DNA from: Anaerolineae bacterium
Lineage (GTDB): Bacteria; Chloroflexota; Anaerolineae; Aggregatilineales; Phototrophicaceae
Length of the DNA stretch: 6,240 bases
Reading direction: 5' to 3'
Assembly (NCBI GenBank): GCA_020848855.1
Contig: JADLHH010000562.1
Coordinates: forward strand, 1 to 6,240
Part shown: positions 1 through 5,980 of the stretch, piece after piece
Position numbering within the stretch: position 1 is the first letter of the stretch
How the letters are laid out: every line of letters starts with the position of its first letter
Program-made: the position numbers and the translations under genes
Notes under the pieces: model-generated
The model's input: only the letters and a program-made list of their open reading frames with translations
Database searches by the model: none
What the model was told of the DNA's origin: nothing

Positions 1-239
1 CTGCCCAGCGCCTTGTGCTCGTGAGTCAGCATCCAGCGGTCGGAGAGCGCGAAGCGCCCTTCGCCCATCTGCCTGAACGCCTCGATCAGCACCGGACTTT
101 TGACGACGCTCGCCAGCGGGACGGGCGTGTCCGCGTCGATGTACAGGCTCTCGCCGGACTCGATGTGGCGAATGGCGACGCCGATGCTGGCATCGCTGTC
201 CGCTATCGCTTGCTCCACGCGCGCTTTCAGATCAGGCAT
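1..239 (-). CDS. Class A beta-lactamase-like serine hydrolase, N-terminal part (cut by left window edge)
   Basis: The frame runs open from an ATG at 239 to the left edge, giving 79 residues beginning MPDLKARVEQAIADSD. Residues 19-31 (IGVAIRHIESGES) resemble the first beta strand and turn of class A beta-lactamases. Residues 42-47 (LASVVK) hold an SxxK motif with candidate nucleophile S44 and base K47, followed by a helix. S44 lies about as far from the N-terminus as the active serine does in a mature, signal-processed class A enzyme, so the fold starts almost at once and no signal peptide is visible. The protein is therefore predicted cytoplasmic, which is odd for a beta-lactamase. The start is supported by AGAGGA nine bases upstream, which overlaps the last codons of the GH172 gene; the two genes are 5 bp apart and probably translationally coupled. 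The SDN, Glu166 and KTG motifs lie outside the window, so catalysis and substrate are undecided. It could be an esterase or amidase rather than a resistance enzyme. Confidence 0.8.
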   Translation of the reverse strand, partial: MPDLKARVEQAIADSDASIGVAIRHIESGESLYIDADTPVPLASVVKSPVLIEAFRQMGEGRFALSDRWMLTHEHKALG

Positions 240-244
240 CGGGG

Positions 245-1345
245 TTATTCCTCTTTTGGCGGTTCGGGCGGCTGCCAGTCGGCGCGGGGCAGGCGCTGGT
301 ACACGCCGGCGATGCCGAACGGCTTGTGCGGCTCCAGTTGATACCAGTAGGCGGTGCTGGAATAGTCGTCGCTGCGGCGGTTGGCGTGCCCGTGCTCAAT
401 CGAGACACGAATCGACCGGGTGAAACGCACCGGGTCGGGCAGATGCCAGCGATACCACGAGATGAAGCCGCTGAAGTTGGGCTTGATGCCGGGCATCGTC
501 AAGCCGAAGAACGGCGACGAGTATTTCTCGTCGGGACCCCACGCGGTATTGAAGTAATCTTCCGTGCCAGTTCCGTGCAGCGTGGGGGGCCAGCGCACGC
601 CTTCGTTGTCGTCGTCCACCCAGATCATTTCATCGCCTTCGCCGTACCAGTTCCAGCCTTCGACCTTACTGCTGCGCAGCGAATGGATGTTGAGGTTGCA
701 GCCGACGAACTGCCCCTGTCCTTCGGCTTCGAGGATCACGTAGTTGCCGTCGCCGGTCAGGTTGGTTCCGGCGTGCTGGAAGGTGTGGTCGTCCATCTCT
801 GGCGTTTCCTCGATGCCGTCGCACGGGTTCTGGCGCAGCCAGCAGGCGTGGAAGCGACCGAGTTCGTCGTTCGGCTCATCCCATGTTTCGTAGTCGATGT
901 TGTAGTACAGGCGCGTTTCGGTGACGAAATTCTCGCTGGTGATCTCGATGCGCGCGCCCTTGCTGAACGGCATCGGCAGGTAGCAGTTGAAGCCCTGCCC
1001 GTCGCTGGGCGCCATGACCATCGGCAGCGAGGTGTAAGTCGTGGTCATCGCGTGCCCGACGCCGAAGAAATCGCCCAGCGGCACCAGCACGCTCGGCTCG
1101 GTTTCGCCATCCCAGTACATCTTGAGCAGGCACTTGCGCAGCCAGCCTTCTTCGATGCTGTGCGAGGTGATCCAGATGTGGGTGATGCAGCCCGGACCTT
1201 CCACGTCGAGCAGCACTTCGGTCGTGCCGCGCACAATCGAAAGGCGGTCGCGGTTGCCGCCGGTGGGGTCCCAGCTCGAAGCACGATGCGTGTGACGCGA
1301 ATTGTCCACGCGAACGAAGTCCAGCCAGTCATAATGTGAATTCAC
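245..1345 (-). CDS. GH172 (DUF2961) glycoside hydrolase, probably cytoplasmic furanosidase
   Basis: This 366-residue protein is recognisably of the DUF2961 family, now CAZy GH172. Landmarks are the N-terminal DNSRHTHRASSWDPTGGN (residues 14-31), DVEGPGCITHIWIT (47-60), WNWYGEGDEMIWVDDD (231-246), GTGTEDYF (258-265) and WYRWHLPDPVRF (297-308). Known family members act on alpha-D-fructofuranosides (difructose dianhydride I synthase/hydrolase) or on D-arabinofuranosides, with two catalytic glutamates. E239 and E262 are the natural candidates here, an inference from motif conservation. There is no signal peptide or membrane segment, so it should act on imported sugar. The start is GTG at 1345, with AGGA eight bases upstream. 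An ATG five bases further upstream is out of frame and opens a two-codon frame (ATG TCG TGA) whose stop overlaps this GTG. The stop codon is 5 bp before the serine hydrolase start. The 195-bp gap upstream holds a stem-loop cluster. Family assignment is strong; the exact substrate is unknown. Confidence 0.92.
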   Translation of the reverse strand: MNSHYDWLDFVRVDNSRHTHRASSWDPTGGNRDRLSIVRGTTEVLLDVEGPGCITHIWITSHSIEEGWLRKCLLKMYWDGETEPSVLVPLGDFFGVGHAMTTTYTSLPMVMAPSDGQGFNCYLPMPFSKGARIEITSENFVTETRLYYNIDYETWDEPNDELGRFHACWLRQNPCDGIEETPEMDDHTFQHAGTNLTGDGNYVILEAEGQGQFVGCNLNIHSLRSSKVEGWNWYGEGDEMIWVDDDNEGVRWPPTLHGTGTEDYFNTAWGPDEKYSSPFFGLTMPGIKPNFSGFISWYRWHLPDPVRFTRSIRVSIEHGHANRRSDDYSSTAYWYQLEPHKPFGIAGVYQRLPRADWQPPEPPKEE

Positions 1346-1392
1346 GACATGCTTCCTTTGTGTAAGATGTTGGTGGAAAATATTCAGTCAAA

Positions 1393-1530
1393 CCCCTCAC
1401 CCCCGATGCTTACGCATCGTCCCCTCTCCCACGTAAACGGAGAGAGGGGAAAGAGCCGGGGTTTTCGTCCCTCACCCCGCTTGCGTGGGAGAGGGACAGG
1501 GCGAAACGAAGTTTCGCACAGGGTGAGGGG
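1393..1530. repeat. 138-bp cluster of four stem-loops bounded by a 10-bp inverted repeat
   Basis: The outer arms are CCCCTCACCC (1393-1402) and GGGTGAGGGG (1521-1530). Inside are four further inverted repeats: CGATGC/GCATCG (1404-1409 with 1414-1419), CCCCTCTC/GAGAGGGG (1421-1428 with 1442-1449), GTCCCTC/GAGGGAC (1467-1473 with 1491-1497) and GCGAAAC/GTTTCGC (1501-1507 with 1511-1517). On the minus (mRNA) strand the first has a GTAA loop, which fits the GNRA tetraloop pattern. The third continues inward with more pairs, one mismatch and one bulge. The element nearly fills the gap between the second permease and GH172, ending 10 bp from the permease stop codon. CCCTCACCC...CTCTCCC repeats of this kind recur as dispersed intergenic elements in many environmental bacterial genomes (general knowledge, not checked). 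No U-tract follows the stems, so a simple intrinsic terminator is not supported. mRNA processing or partial attenuation is possible. Confidence 0.85.
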
Positions 1531-1540
1531 AAACACGTTT

Positions 1541-2392
1541 CTACCCCTTCAACCCCGACAGCTTCATGCCGCTGATGATCTGCCGCTGGAAGATGAAGAA
1601 CACGATCAGCATCGGCAGGCTGGCGAGCGCCGCGCCGGACATCGTGCCGCCCCAGTCCGCGCCGGCTTCGGTCGCCGTGATGCGCGACAGCCCCACTTGC
1701 AGCGTCAGGTTGGCATCGGAATTGACGACGATCAGGGGCCACAGGAAGTCGTTCCACTGACCGAGGAACGTGAAGATTGCCACGACGGCGAGCGCCGGGC
1801 GTGCCAGCGGCAGGCAGATGCGCCAGAACAAGCCGAATTCGGATACGCCGTCGATGCGCCCGGCGTCGAGCAGTTCTTCGGGGATATTGCCCATGAACTG
1901 GCGCATGACGAACACCCCGAACGCCGTCAGCATCCCCGGAAACAAGATGCCAATCAGGTTGTCAATCCAGCCGGCGCGGGCAATATCCACATACCAGGGG
2001 ATGATCAGCATCTCGGTAGGGATCATGATCGTCGCCAGGATGAGCGTGAACAGGATTTCCCGCCCGAAGAATTTATACTTGGCGAAAACGAAGCCGGTGA
2101 GCGACGAGAAGAACGACACGCTGAGGGTCGTCACGACGGCGACGATGATGCTGTTGACGTACCAGCGCGGCAGCAGACTTTCGGTCAGAAGCTGCTGGTA
2201 ATGCTCCAGCGTGAATACTTCCGGCAGCAGGCTGAGGTTGTACCAGGTGCCGGATTCTTTGAACGAGGTCGCCAGCATCCACACATACGGGAACACCATG
2301 ACGAACCCGCCGAGGCTGAGCGCGAGGTACAACAGAAGCTGCCCCGGCTTGAACCGGCGCGGCTGCGGTTGGGGGTAGACAGCGCTGCTCAT
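1541..2392 (-). CDS. Carbohydrate ABC transporter permease, MalG/UgpE type (CUT1)
   Basis: This 283-residue inner-membrane protein is one of two permeases of a sugar importer. After a proline-rich cytoplasmic N-terminus come about six hydrophobic segments, near residues 19-41, 80-104, 112-132, 144-164, 198-220 and 255-270. The cytoplasmic coupling loop that contacts the ATPase (EAA motif) is at about 173-195, reading ELLDAGRIDGVSEFGLFW then RICLP; the conserved G of the loop is G182. MalG-type proteins usually end close after the last helix, as here (GMKLSGLKG). The frame stays open far upstream, giving 569 residues, but that extension runs through the other permease in the wrong frame. The start at 2392 is chosen because its ATG overlaps the upstream stop as ATGA and the protein then has the usual family length. 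GGGAG lies 11 bases upstream. The 4-bp overlap suggests coupled, equal translation of the two permeases. Confidence 0.95.
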   Translation of the reverse strand: MSSAVYPQPQPRRFKPGQLLLYLALSLGGFVMVFPYVWMLATSFKESGTWYNLSLLPEVFTLEHYQQLLTESLLPRWYVNSIIVAVVTTLSVSFFSSLTGFVFAKYKFFGREILFTLILATIMIPTEMLIIPWYVDIARAGWIDNLIGILFPGMLTAFGVFVMRQFMGNIPEELLDAGRIDGVSEFGLFWRICLPLARPALAVVAIFTFLGQWNDFLWPLIVVNSDANLTLQVGLSRITATEAGADWGGTMSGAALASLPMLIVFFIFQRQIISGMKLSGLKG

Positions 2393-3339
2393 GTGTAATC
2401 GTACTCCCGCGTAATCAACCGCCGCTGAATGACGGTCAGGACAAGGATGATCATGAAGAAGATCACCGCAATCGCCGACGCCTTCCCCATTTGCAGCGAG
2501 AAGAACGCCTGCTTGTAGATCAACAGCGACATGGTGACGGTGCTGTTCAGGGGACCGCCGAAGTGATCCTTGCTCATCAGACGGACATAAGTGAAATTCT
2601 GAAGCGACGAGATCATGCACAGGATCACCACCAGGACGATGGTGCGGTTCAGCAGCGGCAGCGTGATCTTGCGGAAGCTCTGGATGGCGCTCGCGCCGTC
2701 GACTCTCGCCGCCTCGTAAAATTCGCCGGGGATGTCTTCGAGACCCGCCAGGAAGATCAGCACGTAGTAGCCGAGGCTCGCCCAGATCGTCACGGCGATG
2801 ATCGACAGCAGCGCGGTTTTCGGGTCGCCCAGAAAATTGACGCGCGGGACATGCAGCGCGTCGAACAGCGCGGTGAACAGCCCGAAGTTGGGCAGGTACA
2901 TGAAGGTGAACACCCAGGCAATCGCCACGCCGGAAGTCACAAACGGCATGAAATAAATAATGCGGAAGAAGGCTTTGAAGCGCCGGATGCTGTGCAGCAT
3001 GAGCGCGATGCCCAGCGAGAGTACCGTCATGATCGGCACACGCACCAGGGCGAAAGTCAGCGTGTTTTGCAGCGCTTTGCCAAAGATCGGGTCTGCCAGC
3101 ACACTCTGGTAATTCGCCAGCCCGACCCAGGGACGATCTGTACTGAGTGTCAGATAATTCTGGAAGCTGTAAATGAACGAATCGAGCATGGCGGCGAAAT
3201 TGACAAACAGGAAATACGCCATCGGCAGGGCGATCAACGCATACGCCCATACCTTCTTACGCTGTGAGAGCGTCAGGCGGCGCATGAACAGCAGTCTGTC
3301 GAAACGCCCGCCCGCCGCTGGTTCGCTCGTCGTAGCCAT
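2389..3339 (-). CDS. Carbohydrate ABC transporter permease, MalF/UgpA type (CUT1)
   Basis: This 316-residue inner-membrane protein is the partner permease. Hydrophobic segments lie near residues 30-52, 92-115, 124-147, 176-200, 232-250 and 287-305. A cytoplasmic EAA loop lies at 209-228 (EAARVDGASAIQSFRKITLP), the classic match for binding a MalK-type ATPase. The N-terminal stretch before the first helix is basic (FMRRLTLSQRKK). I chose the ATG at 3339, which has a weak GGGG ribosome site eight bases upstream. The other in-frame ATG, at 3390, sits inside a palindromic repeat with no ribosome site, and would add 17 residues of atypical sequence. A 123-bp gap holding a strong RNA hairpin separates it from the upstream binding-protein gene, while the downstream permease overlaps it by 4 bp. 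The transported sugar cannot be read from the permease sequence. Confidence 0.95.
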   Translation of the reverse strand: MATTSEPAAGGRFDRLLFMRRLTLSQRKKVWAYALIALPMAYFLFVNFAAMLDSFIYSFQNYLTLSTDRPWVGLANYQSVLADPIFGKALQNTLTFALVRVPIMTVLSLGIALMLHSIRRFKAFFRIIYFMPFVTSGVAIAWVFTFMYLPNFGLFTALFDALHVPRVNFLGDPKTALLSIIAVTIWASLGYYVLIFLAGLEDIPGEFYEAARVDGASAIQSFRKITLPLLNRTIVLVVILCMISSLQNFTYVRLMSKDHFGGPLNSTVTMSLLIYKQAFFSLQMGKASAIAVIFFMIILVLTVIQRRLITREYDYT

Positions 3340-3387
3340 ATCAGAGACCCCGTTCAAAAGAACCTGTTCACAGGAAGATTGGATGCC

Positions 3388-3417
3388 CATAGGGGCGAGG
3401 CGAACCCCGCCCCTACG
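3388..3417 (-). repeat. Palindromic GTAGGGGC-type repeat forming an mRNA hairpin between binding-protein and permease genes
   Basis: The core arms are TAGGGGCGAGG (3390-3400) and CCCCGCCCCTA (3405-3415), with CGAA between them (plus strand). On the transcribed minus strand the 11-bp stem pairs throughout with one G-U wobble and closes on a TTCG loop; a further wobble and a C-G pair extend it to 3388-3417. On the plus strand the same position is an A-C mismatch, so the mRNA strand folds better. The ends match those of the repeat at 6033-6092. No T-run follows, so it is not a standard terminator. Its place, about 45 bp after the binding-protein stop and about 48 bp before the permease start, recalls the REP elements between malE and malF in E. 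coli, which stabilise the upstream message. Confidence 0.8.
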
Positions 3418-3462
3418 TCACGGAATGCAGCGCGATCTTAACGCGCGTTCAAGCGTGCGGGA

Positions 3463-4737
3463 CTAGCTTTCCCAGTCGACGAAGAAGGCATCGCGGATCG
3501 CCTGGTCGCATTCTGTCCCCATATTGACCGCATCTTCCACGCTGGAGCCGCCCACGATCACAGCGTCGTACATATCGACGGCGCACTGGCGCTCGGCGAG
3601 TTCATCCGCCCAGAAGACGCCGGTCGTCTGCGGAAGCTGCTCGATGAACGGCGCGAGATCCGGGTCGGACGTGTATTTCTCCAGGTCGAGCATGTCGAGA
3701 CGCGCGGGCAGCTCGCCGGTCGCGTCGGTATAAAACTCCTGCGCTTCCGCCGACGCCATGTATTCCAGGAACAGGGTCGCCGCTTCGAGCTTGGCGGGGT
3801 CGGTCGCGGCTTTGGTCGTCAGCGCCAGCGGCCAAGACGAACCGGTCGTAAAGCGCCCTTCGGGACCTTCCGGCATGGGCGCAATCGCCCAGTCAACCTC
3901 AGGCGCGGCGTTGCTGCGCAGGAAGCCGAGGATGAAGGTCAACTGCGGGGTCATGCAGGTCAGCCCGGCGGCAAAGGCATCAGGCTCACCGGCGAAGAAG
4001 CCGGGGGTCGAGGTCTTCAGCGTGAGCGTGAAGTCGAGCATGTATTGGAAGGCTTCCACCGCGCCGCCCTGATTCCACAGCGCCGTCCGGGCATCGTCGC
4101 TGAACGCCATCCCGCCGTATGCCTGAGCCAGCGGACGCCACCAGTTCCAGCCGTCGCCGTCCCATTCGAGATAGTAGCCCGCCTGGGTGATGTTGCCGGC
4201 GTCGTCGTACTTGGTACACGCCTGCGCCGCCTGGGCGAATTCATCCCAGGTATCGGGGGGTGCATCCCAGCCCGCTTCGGCGAGCAGCCCGACGTTGTAG
4301 ACCAGCGCGAAGTTACGCACCGAGGTCGGCACGGCGTAATGCTCGTCGTTGAGCTTGGTCACCTGGGTGAAGGGGACGAAGTCCTCGTCGAGCGCGGTTT
4401 GCAGCGATTCCGGCAGCGGGATAATGAAGCCCGATTTGCTCCACAGCGGCGCCCAGCCGAAGTAGATCATGGCGACATCGGGACCCGTCCCGGCAGGAAC
4501 GGACGCGGCGATCTTGGTCTGGTAGTCGTCGTAGGGCACGACCGTCTGCACAACGTCAATTTCAGGATGAAGCGCCTCGAAACCTGCGATGACGTTCTCC
4601 ATACCGGTGATTTTCGGAGCGCTGTCCGTCTGCCAGAAGTCGATTGTGACGGTGGCATCCTGCGCCCAAGCGATGGAGCCGAGCGCCAGCATGGAAATCA
4701 GCAGCAGGGTGATCATGAACAGAGAGCGTTTCTTCAT
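3463..4737 (-). CDS. Extracellular sugar-binding protein of a CUT1 ABC transporter (SBP family 1)
   Basis: This 424-residue protein captures sugar outside the membrane and delivers it to the permeases. A Sec signal peptide is clear: KKR at 2-4, a hydrophobic core at about 6-22, and a likely cleavage after A25 (IAWA then QDA). No lipobox cysteine is present, so it is not a standard lipoprotein. The mature part starts VTIDFWQTD and carries family features such as FEALHPEIDV (53-62), DYQTKIAASVPAGTGPDV (71-88), YAVPTSV (134-140), ALVYNVGLLAEAG (144-156) and PDTWDEF (161-167). Many tryptophans (for example EWDGDGWNWW, 191-200) are typical of sugar-binding clefts. Four cysteines (C174, C261, C385, C410) could form disulphides. 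The start at 4737 is preferred over an in-frame codon at 4782, because AAGGAG sits seven bases upstream and the signal peptide begins at once. The 126 bp before it hold a TTGACC box (4806-4811) but no convincing -10, so transcription may come from the lacI promoter. The ligand is unknown. Confidence 0.95.
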   Translation of the reverse strand: MKKRSLFMITLLLISMLALGSIAWAQDATVTIDFWQTDSAPKITGMENVIAGFEALHPEIDVVQTVVPYDDYQTKIAASVPAGTGPDVAMIYFGWAPLWSKSGFIIPLPESLQTALDEDFVPFTQVTKLNDEHYAVPTSVRNFALVYNVGLLAEAGWDAPPDTWDEFAQAAQACTKYDDAGNITQAGYYLEWDGDGWNWWRPLAQAYGGMAFSDDARTALWNQGGAVEAFQYMLDFTLTLKTSTPGFFAGEPDAFAAGLTCMTPQLTFILGFLRSNAAPEVDWAIAPMPEGPEGRFTTGSSWPLALTTKAATDPAKLEAATLFLEYMASAEAQEFYTDATGELPARLDMLDLEKYTSDPDLAPFIEQLPQTTGVFWADELAERQCAVDMYDAVIVGGSSVEDAVNMGTECDQAIRDAFFVDWES

Positions 4738-4744
4738 GTCAGTT

Positions 4745-4750
4745 CTCCTT
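4745..4750 (-). promoter_or_regulatory. Ribosome binding site of the sugar-binding protein gene
   Basis: AAGGAG on the minus strand, seven bases before the ATG at 4737. It is the best Shine-Dalgarno match in the operon and decides the start over the in-frame codon at 4782. It also fits the need for more binding protein than permease, whose genes have weaker sites (GGGG and GGGAG). Confidence 0.85.
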
Positions 4751-4863
4751 CTAAATTCAGTTTCGGTGCCTGGTAATGACATAACGCTTCGGTGCTGCCT
4801 GAATAGGTCAATAAAGCCCCCTTTCGTCTACACAACGCGAAGGTCTCCTGACGAACTGCGGGA

Positions 4864-5877
4864 TTAGCGCGAGATCGTGACGGCGCTGCCGCACGATGCG
4901 CGAACGATCAATTCCGTTTCCAGCACGACCGTGCGCGCCAAACGCTGCGGGTCGGCAATCCGGCTCAGCAGCAGCTCGGCGGCGTTCAAGCCGATGTCCA
5001 CCGAAGGCTGAGCAACCGTCGTCAGCGGCGGGTTGAGCGACATCGCCCAGGGCACGTCGTCGAAACCGATGACCGCCACCTCGGAGGGTATCCTGTAGCC
5101 GAGCTCGTGAATCGCGTTCAGGGCGCCGATGGTCATCAGATTGTTGGCGACGAACAGCGCCATCGGAAAGCGCGCACCCTGGAGCAGCTCGCGGGTCAGC
5201 CGATAGCCGCTTTCTACCTGATAATCGCCATATTTCACGAGGTTGGGGTCAACCGGCAGCCCGGCTTCGTCCATCGCCTGAAGGAAGCCGGCATAGCGTT
5301 CACGCCCGCTGGTGAGGTACTGCGGACCGTTGACGATGGCGATGCGCTCGTGCCCAAGCTGGACGAAGCGCTGGATCGCCCGGTACGCGCCCCGGTAGTT
5401 ATCCGCCAGCACGACATCGACCCTGGGGTTTTTGATGCGGCGGTCGATCACGACGATGGGCAAGCCTTTCTTCCCGGCTTCCGTCAGCGCGTCCGATTTC
5501 TCTTTGACCGGACCGATGATCAACCCCGCCACCCCTTCGGCTAACATCAAAGATATGAAATCGTTTTCTCGTTCCTGCGAGGAATTCGAGTTGCACATCA
5601 GGACGCTGAGGCTCTGCTGCGACAGCACCTGTTCCAGCCCGCCGAGCGCCAGCGTATAGAAAGGATTCTTCACGTCGGACATGATCACGCCGACCAGATG
5701 GCTCTTTTCGGCGCGCAGCCGTTGAGCGACGCGGTTCGGGTGATAGTCCAGCGCCTGTATAGCGGAAAGTACCCGCTGGCGCAGGTCTTCCGCAACGTAG
5801 GGCTGACCGTTCACGACCCGCGAAACGGTCGCCGGAGACACTCCTGCCCGCTTTGCAACATCTTTAATGGTAGCCAT
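4864..5877 (-). CDS. LacI-family transcriptional repressor, local regulator of the sugar operon
   Basis: This 337-residue protein has the usual LacI-family length and layout. The N-terminal helix-turn-helix is at residues 3-25 (TIKDVAKRAGVSPATVSRVVN), with recognition helix PATVSRVV. A hinge helix follows at about 47-57 (PNRVAQRLRAE), where L54 is the expected minor-groove leucine. From about 60 on there is a periplasmic-binding-protein-like effector domain: HLVGVIMSDVKNPFY (60-74), GVAGLIIGP (115-123), RIAIVNGP (178-185), GRERYAGF (191-198), AVIGFDDVPWA (268-278) and LTTVAQPSVDIG (285-296). Such proteins usually repress sugar genes until a sugar binds. It precedes the transporter genes on the same strand and has a CG-centred palindrome over its own predicted start of transcription, so autoregulation is likely. 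The ATG at 5877 gives the canonical N-terminus, but no strong ribosome site precedes it, which would keep repressor levels low. The effector cannot be read from sequence. Confidence 0.96.
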   Translation of the reverse strand: MATIKDVAKRAGVSPATVSRVVNGQPYVAEDLRQRVLSAIQALDYHPNRVAQRLRAEKSHLVGVIMSDVKNPFYTLALGGLEQVLSQQSLSVLMCNSNSSQERENDFISLMLAEGVAGLIIGPVKEKSDALTEAGKKGLPIVVIDRRIKNPRVDVVLADNYRGAYRAIQRFVQLGHERIAIVNGPQYLTSGRERYAGFLQAMDEAGLPVDPNLVKYGDYQVESGYRLTRELLQGARFPMALFVANNLMTIGALNAIHELGYRIPSEVAVIGFDDVPWAMSLNPPLTTVAQPSVDIGLNAAELLLSRIADPQRLARTVVLETELIVRASCGSAVTISR

Positions 5878-5902
5878 TGAACCCGGAGTTACCCGAGACT
5901 CT

Positions 5903-5910
5903 TTTCGAAA
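5903..5910. promoter_or_regulatory. Possible second operator-like palindrome (TTTCGAAA)
   Basis: A perfect 8-bp CG-centred palindrome whose centre lies 16 bp from that of the main operator, between it and the lacI start codon. LacI-family sites are CG-centred, so it could be an auxiliary weak site. It is short enough to be chance in this AT-rich stretch. Confidence 0.3.
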
Positions 5911-5914
5911 TATT

Positions 5915-5930
5915 CTAAAAACGTTTTCAG
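5915..5930. promoter_or_regulatory. LacI-type operator overlapping the lacI transcription start
   Basis: A 16-bp palindrome, CTAAAAACGTTTTCAG on the plus strand, perfect except for one base pair (5917/5928). It has the central CG and A/T-rich half-sites typical of LacI-family operators. It begins two bases after the predicted -10 box and covers the expected transcription start, where a bound repressor would block the polymerase. No second copy is seen before the binding-protein, permease or GH172 genes, which suggests that control is exerted here over the whole operon or that other sites are degenerate. Confidence 0.75.
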
Positions 5931-5932
5931 GT

Positions 5933-5962
5933 ATTTTAAGAGAAAAATGGGCTGGCTGTCAA
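5933..5962 (-). promoter_or_regulatory. Sigma-70-type promoter of lacI and probably the whole operon
   Basis: On the minus strand the -35 box is TTGACA (5957-5962, full consensus) and the -10 box is TAAAAT (5933-5938, 5 of 6), with an 18-bp spacer. The predicted start is near 5926, giving a leader of about 48 bases before the lacI ATG. It is the only strong promoter match I found in the window. The target-duplication-flanked element begins close upstream of the -35 box. Confidence 0.75.
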
Positions 5963-5980
5963 CCAGTTCGGGTGGGTCAG

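Noticed and set aside
326..1339. A 337-residue plus-strand frame antisense to GH172
   Set aside because: Low-complexity, V/A/R-rich translation with no family features, lying wholly antisense to a recognised gene. It is a by-product of GC-rich codon use.
1369..1391. A promoter for GH172 using TTGACT at 1386-1391
   Set aside because: The best -10 at proper spacing (CATCTT) matches only 3 of 6 bases, so it was not listed.
1349..2398. A 349-residue plus-strand frame through the stem-loop cluster and antisense to the second permease
   Set aside because: It starts in repeat DNA and gives a charged, low-complexity translation; it is a shadow of the permease gene.
1541..3250. A 569-residue minus-strand frame covering the second permease and more
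   Set aside because: The upstream half is the first permease gene read in the wrong frame. The real start is the ATG at 2392, overlapping the preceding stop.
2491..3267. A 258-residue plus-strand frame antisense to the first permease
   Set aside because: It is rich in R, Q, H, D and E, as expected when hydrophobic codons are read in reverse complement; no domain is recognisable.
3388..3390. ATG at 3390 as the start of the first permease
   Set aside because: It lies in the stem of a dispersed palindromic repeat and lacks a ribosome site; the ATG at 3339 gives a normal MalF/UgpA N-terminus.
4045..4776. A 243-residue plus-strand frame antisense to the binding-protein gene
   Set aside because: No recognisable domain or ribosome site, and the opposite strand holds a clear sugar-binding protein with a signal peptide.
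4738..4863. A separate promoter for the binding-protein gene
   Set aside because: A TTGACC box exists at 4806-4811 (minus strand), but no acceptable -10 lies 16-19 bp away and there is no operator-like palindrome. A promoter here is possible but unsupported.
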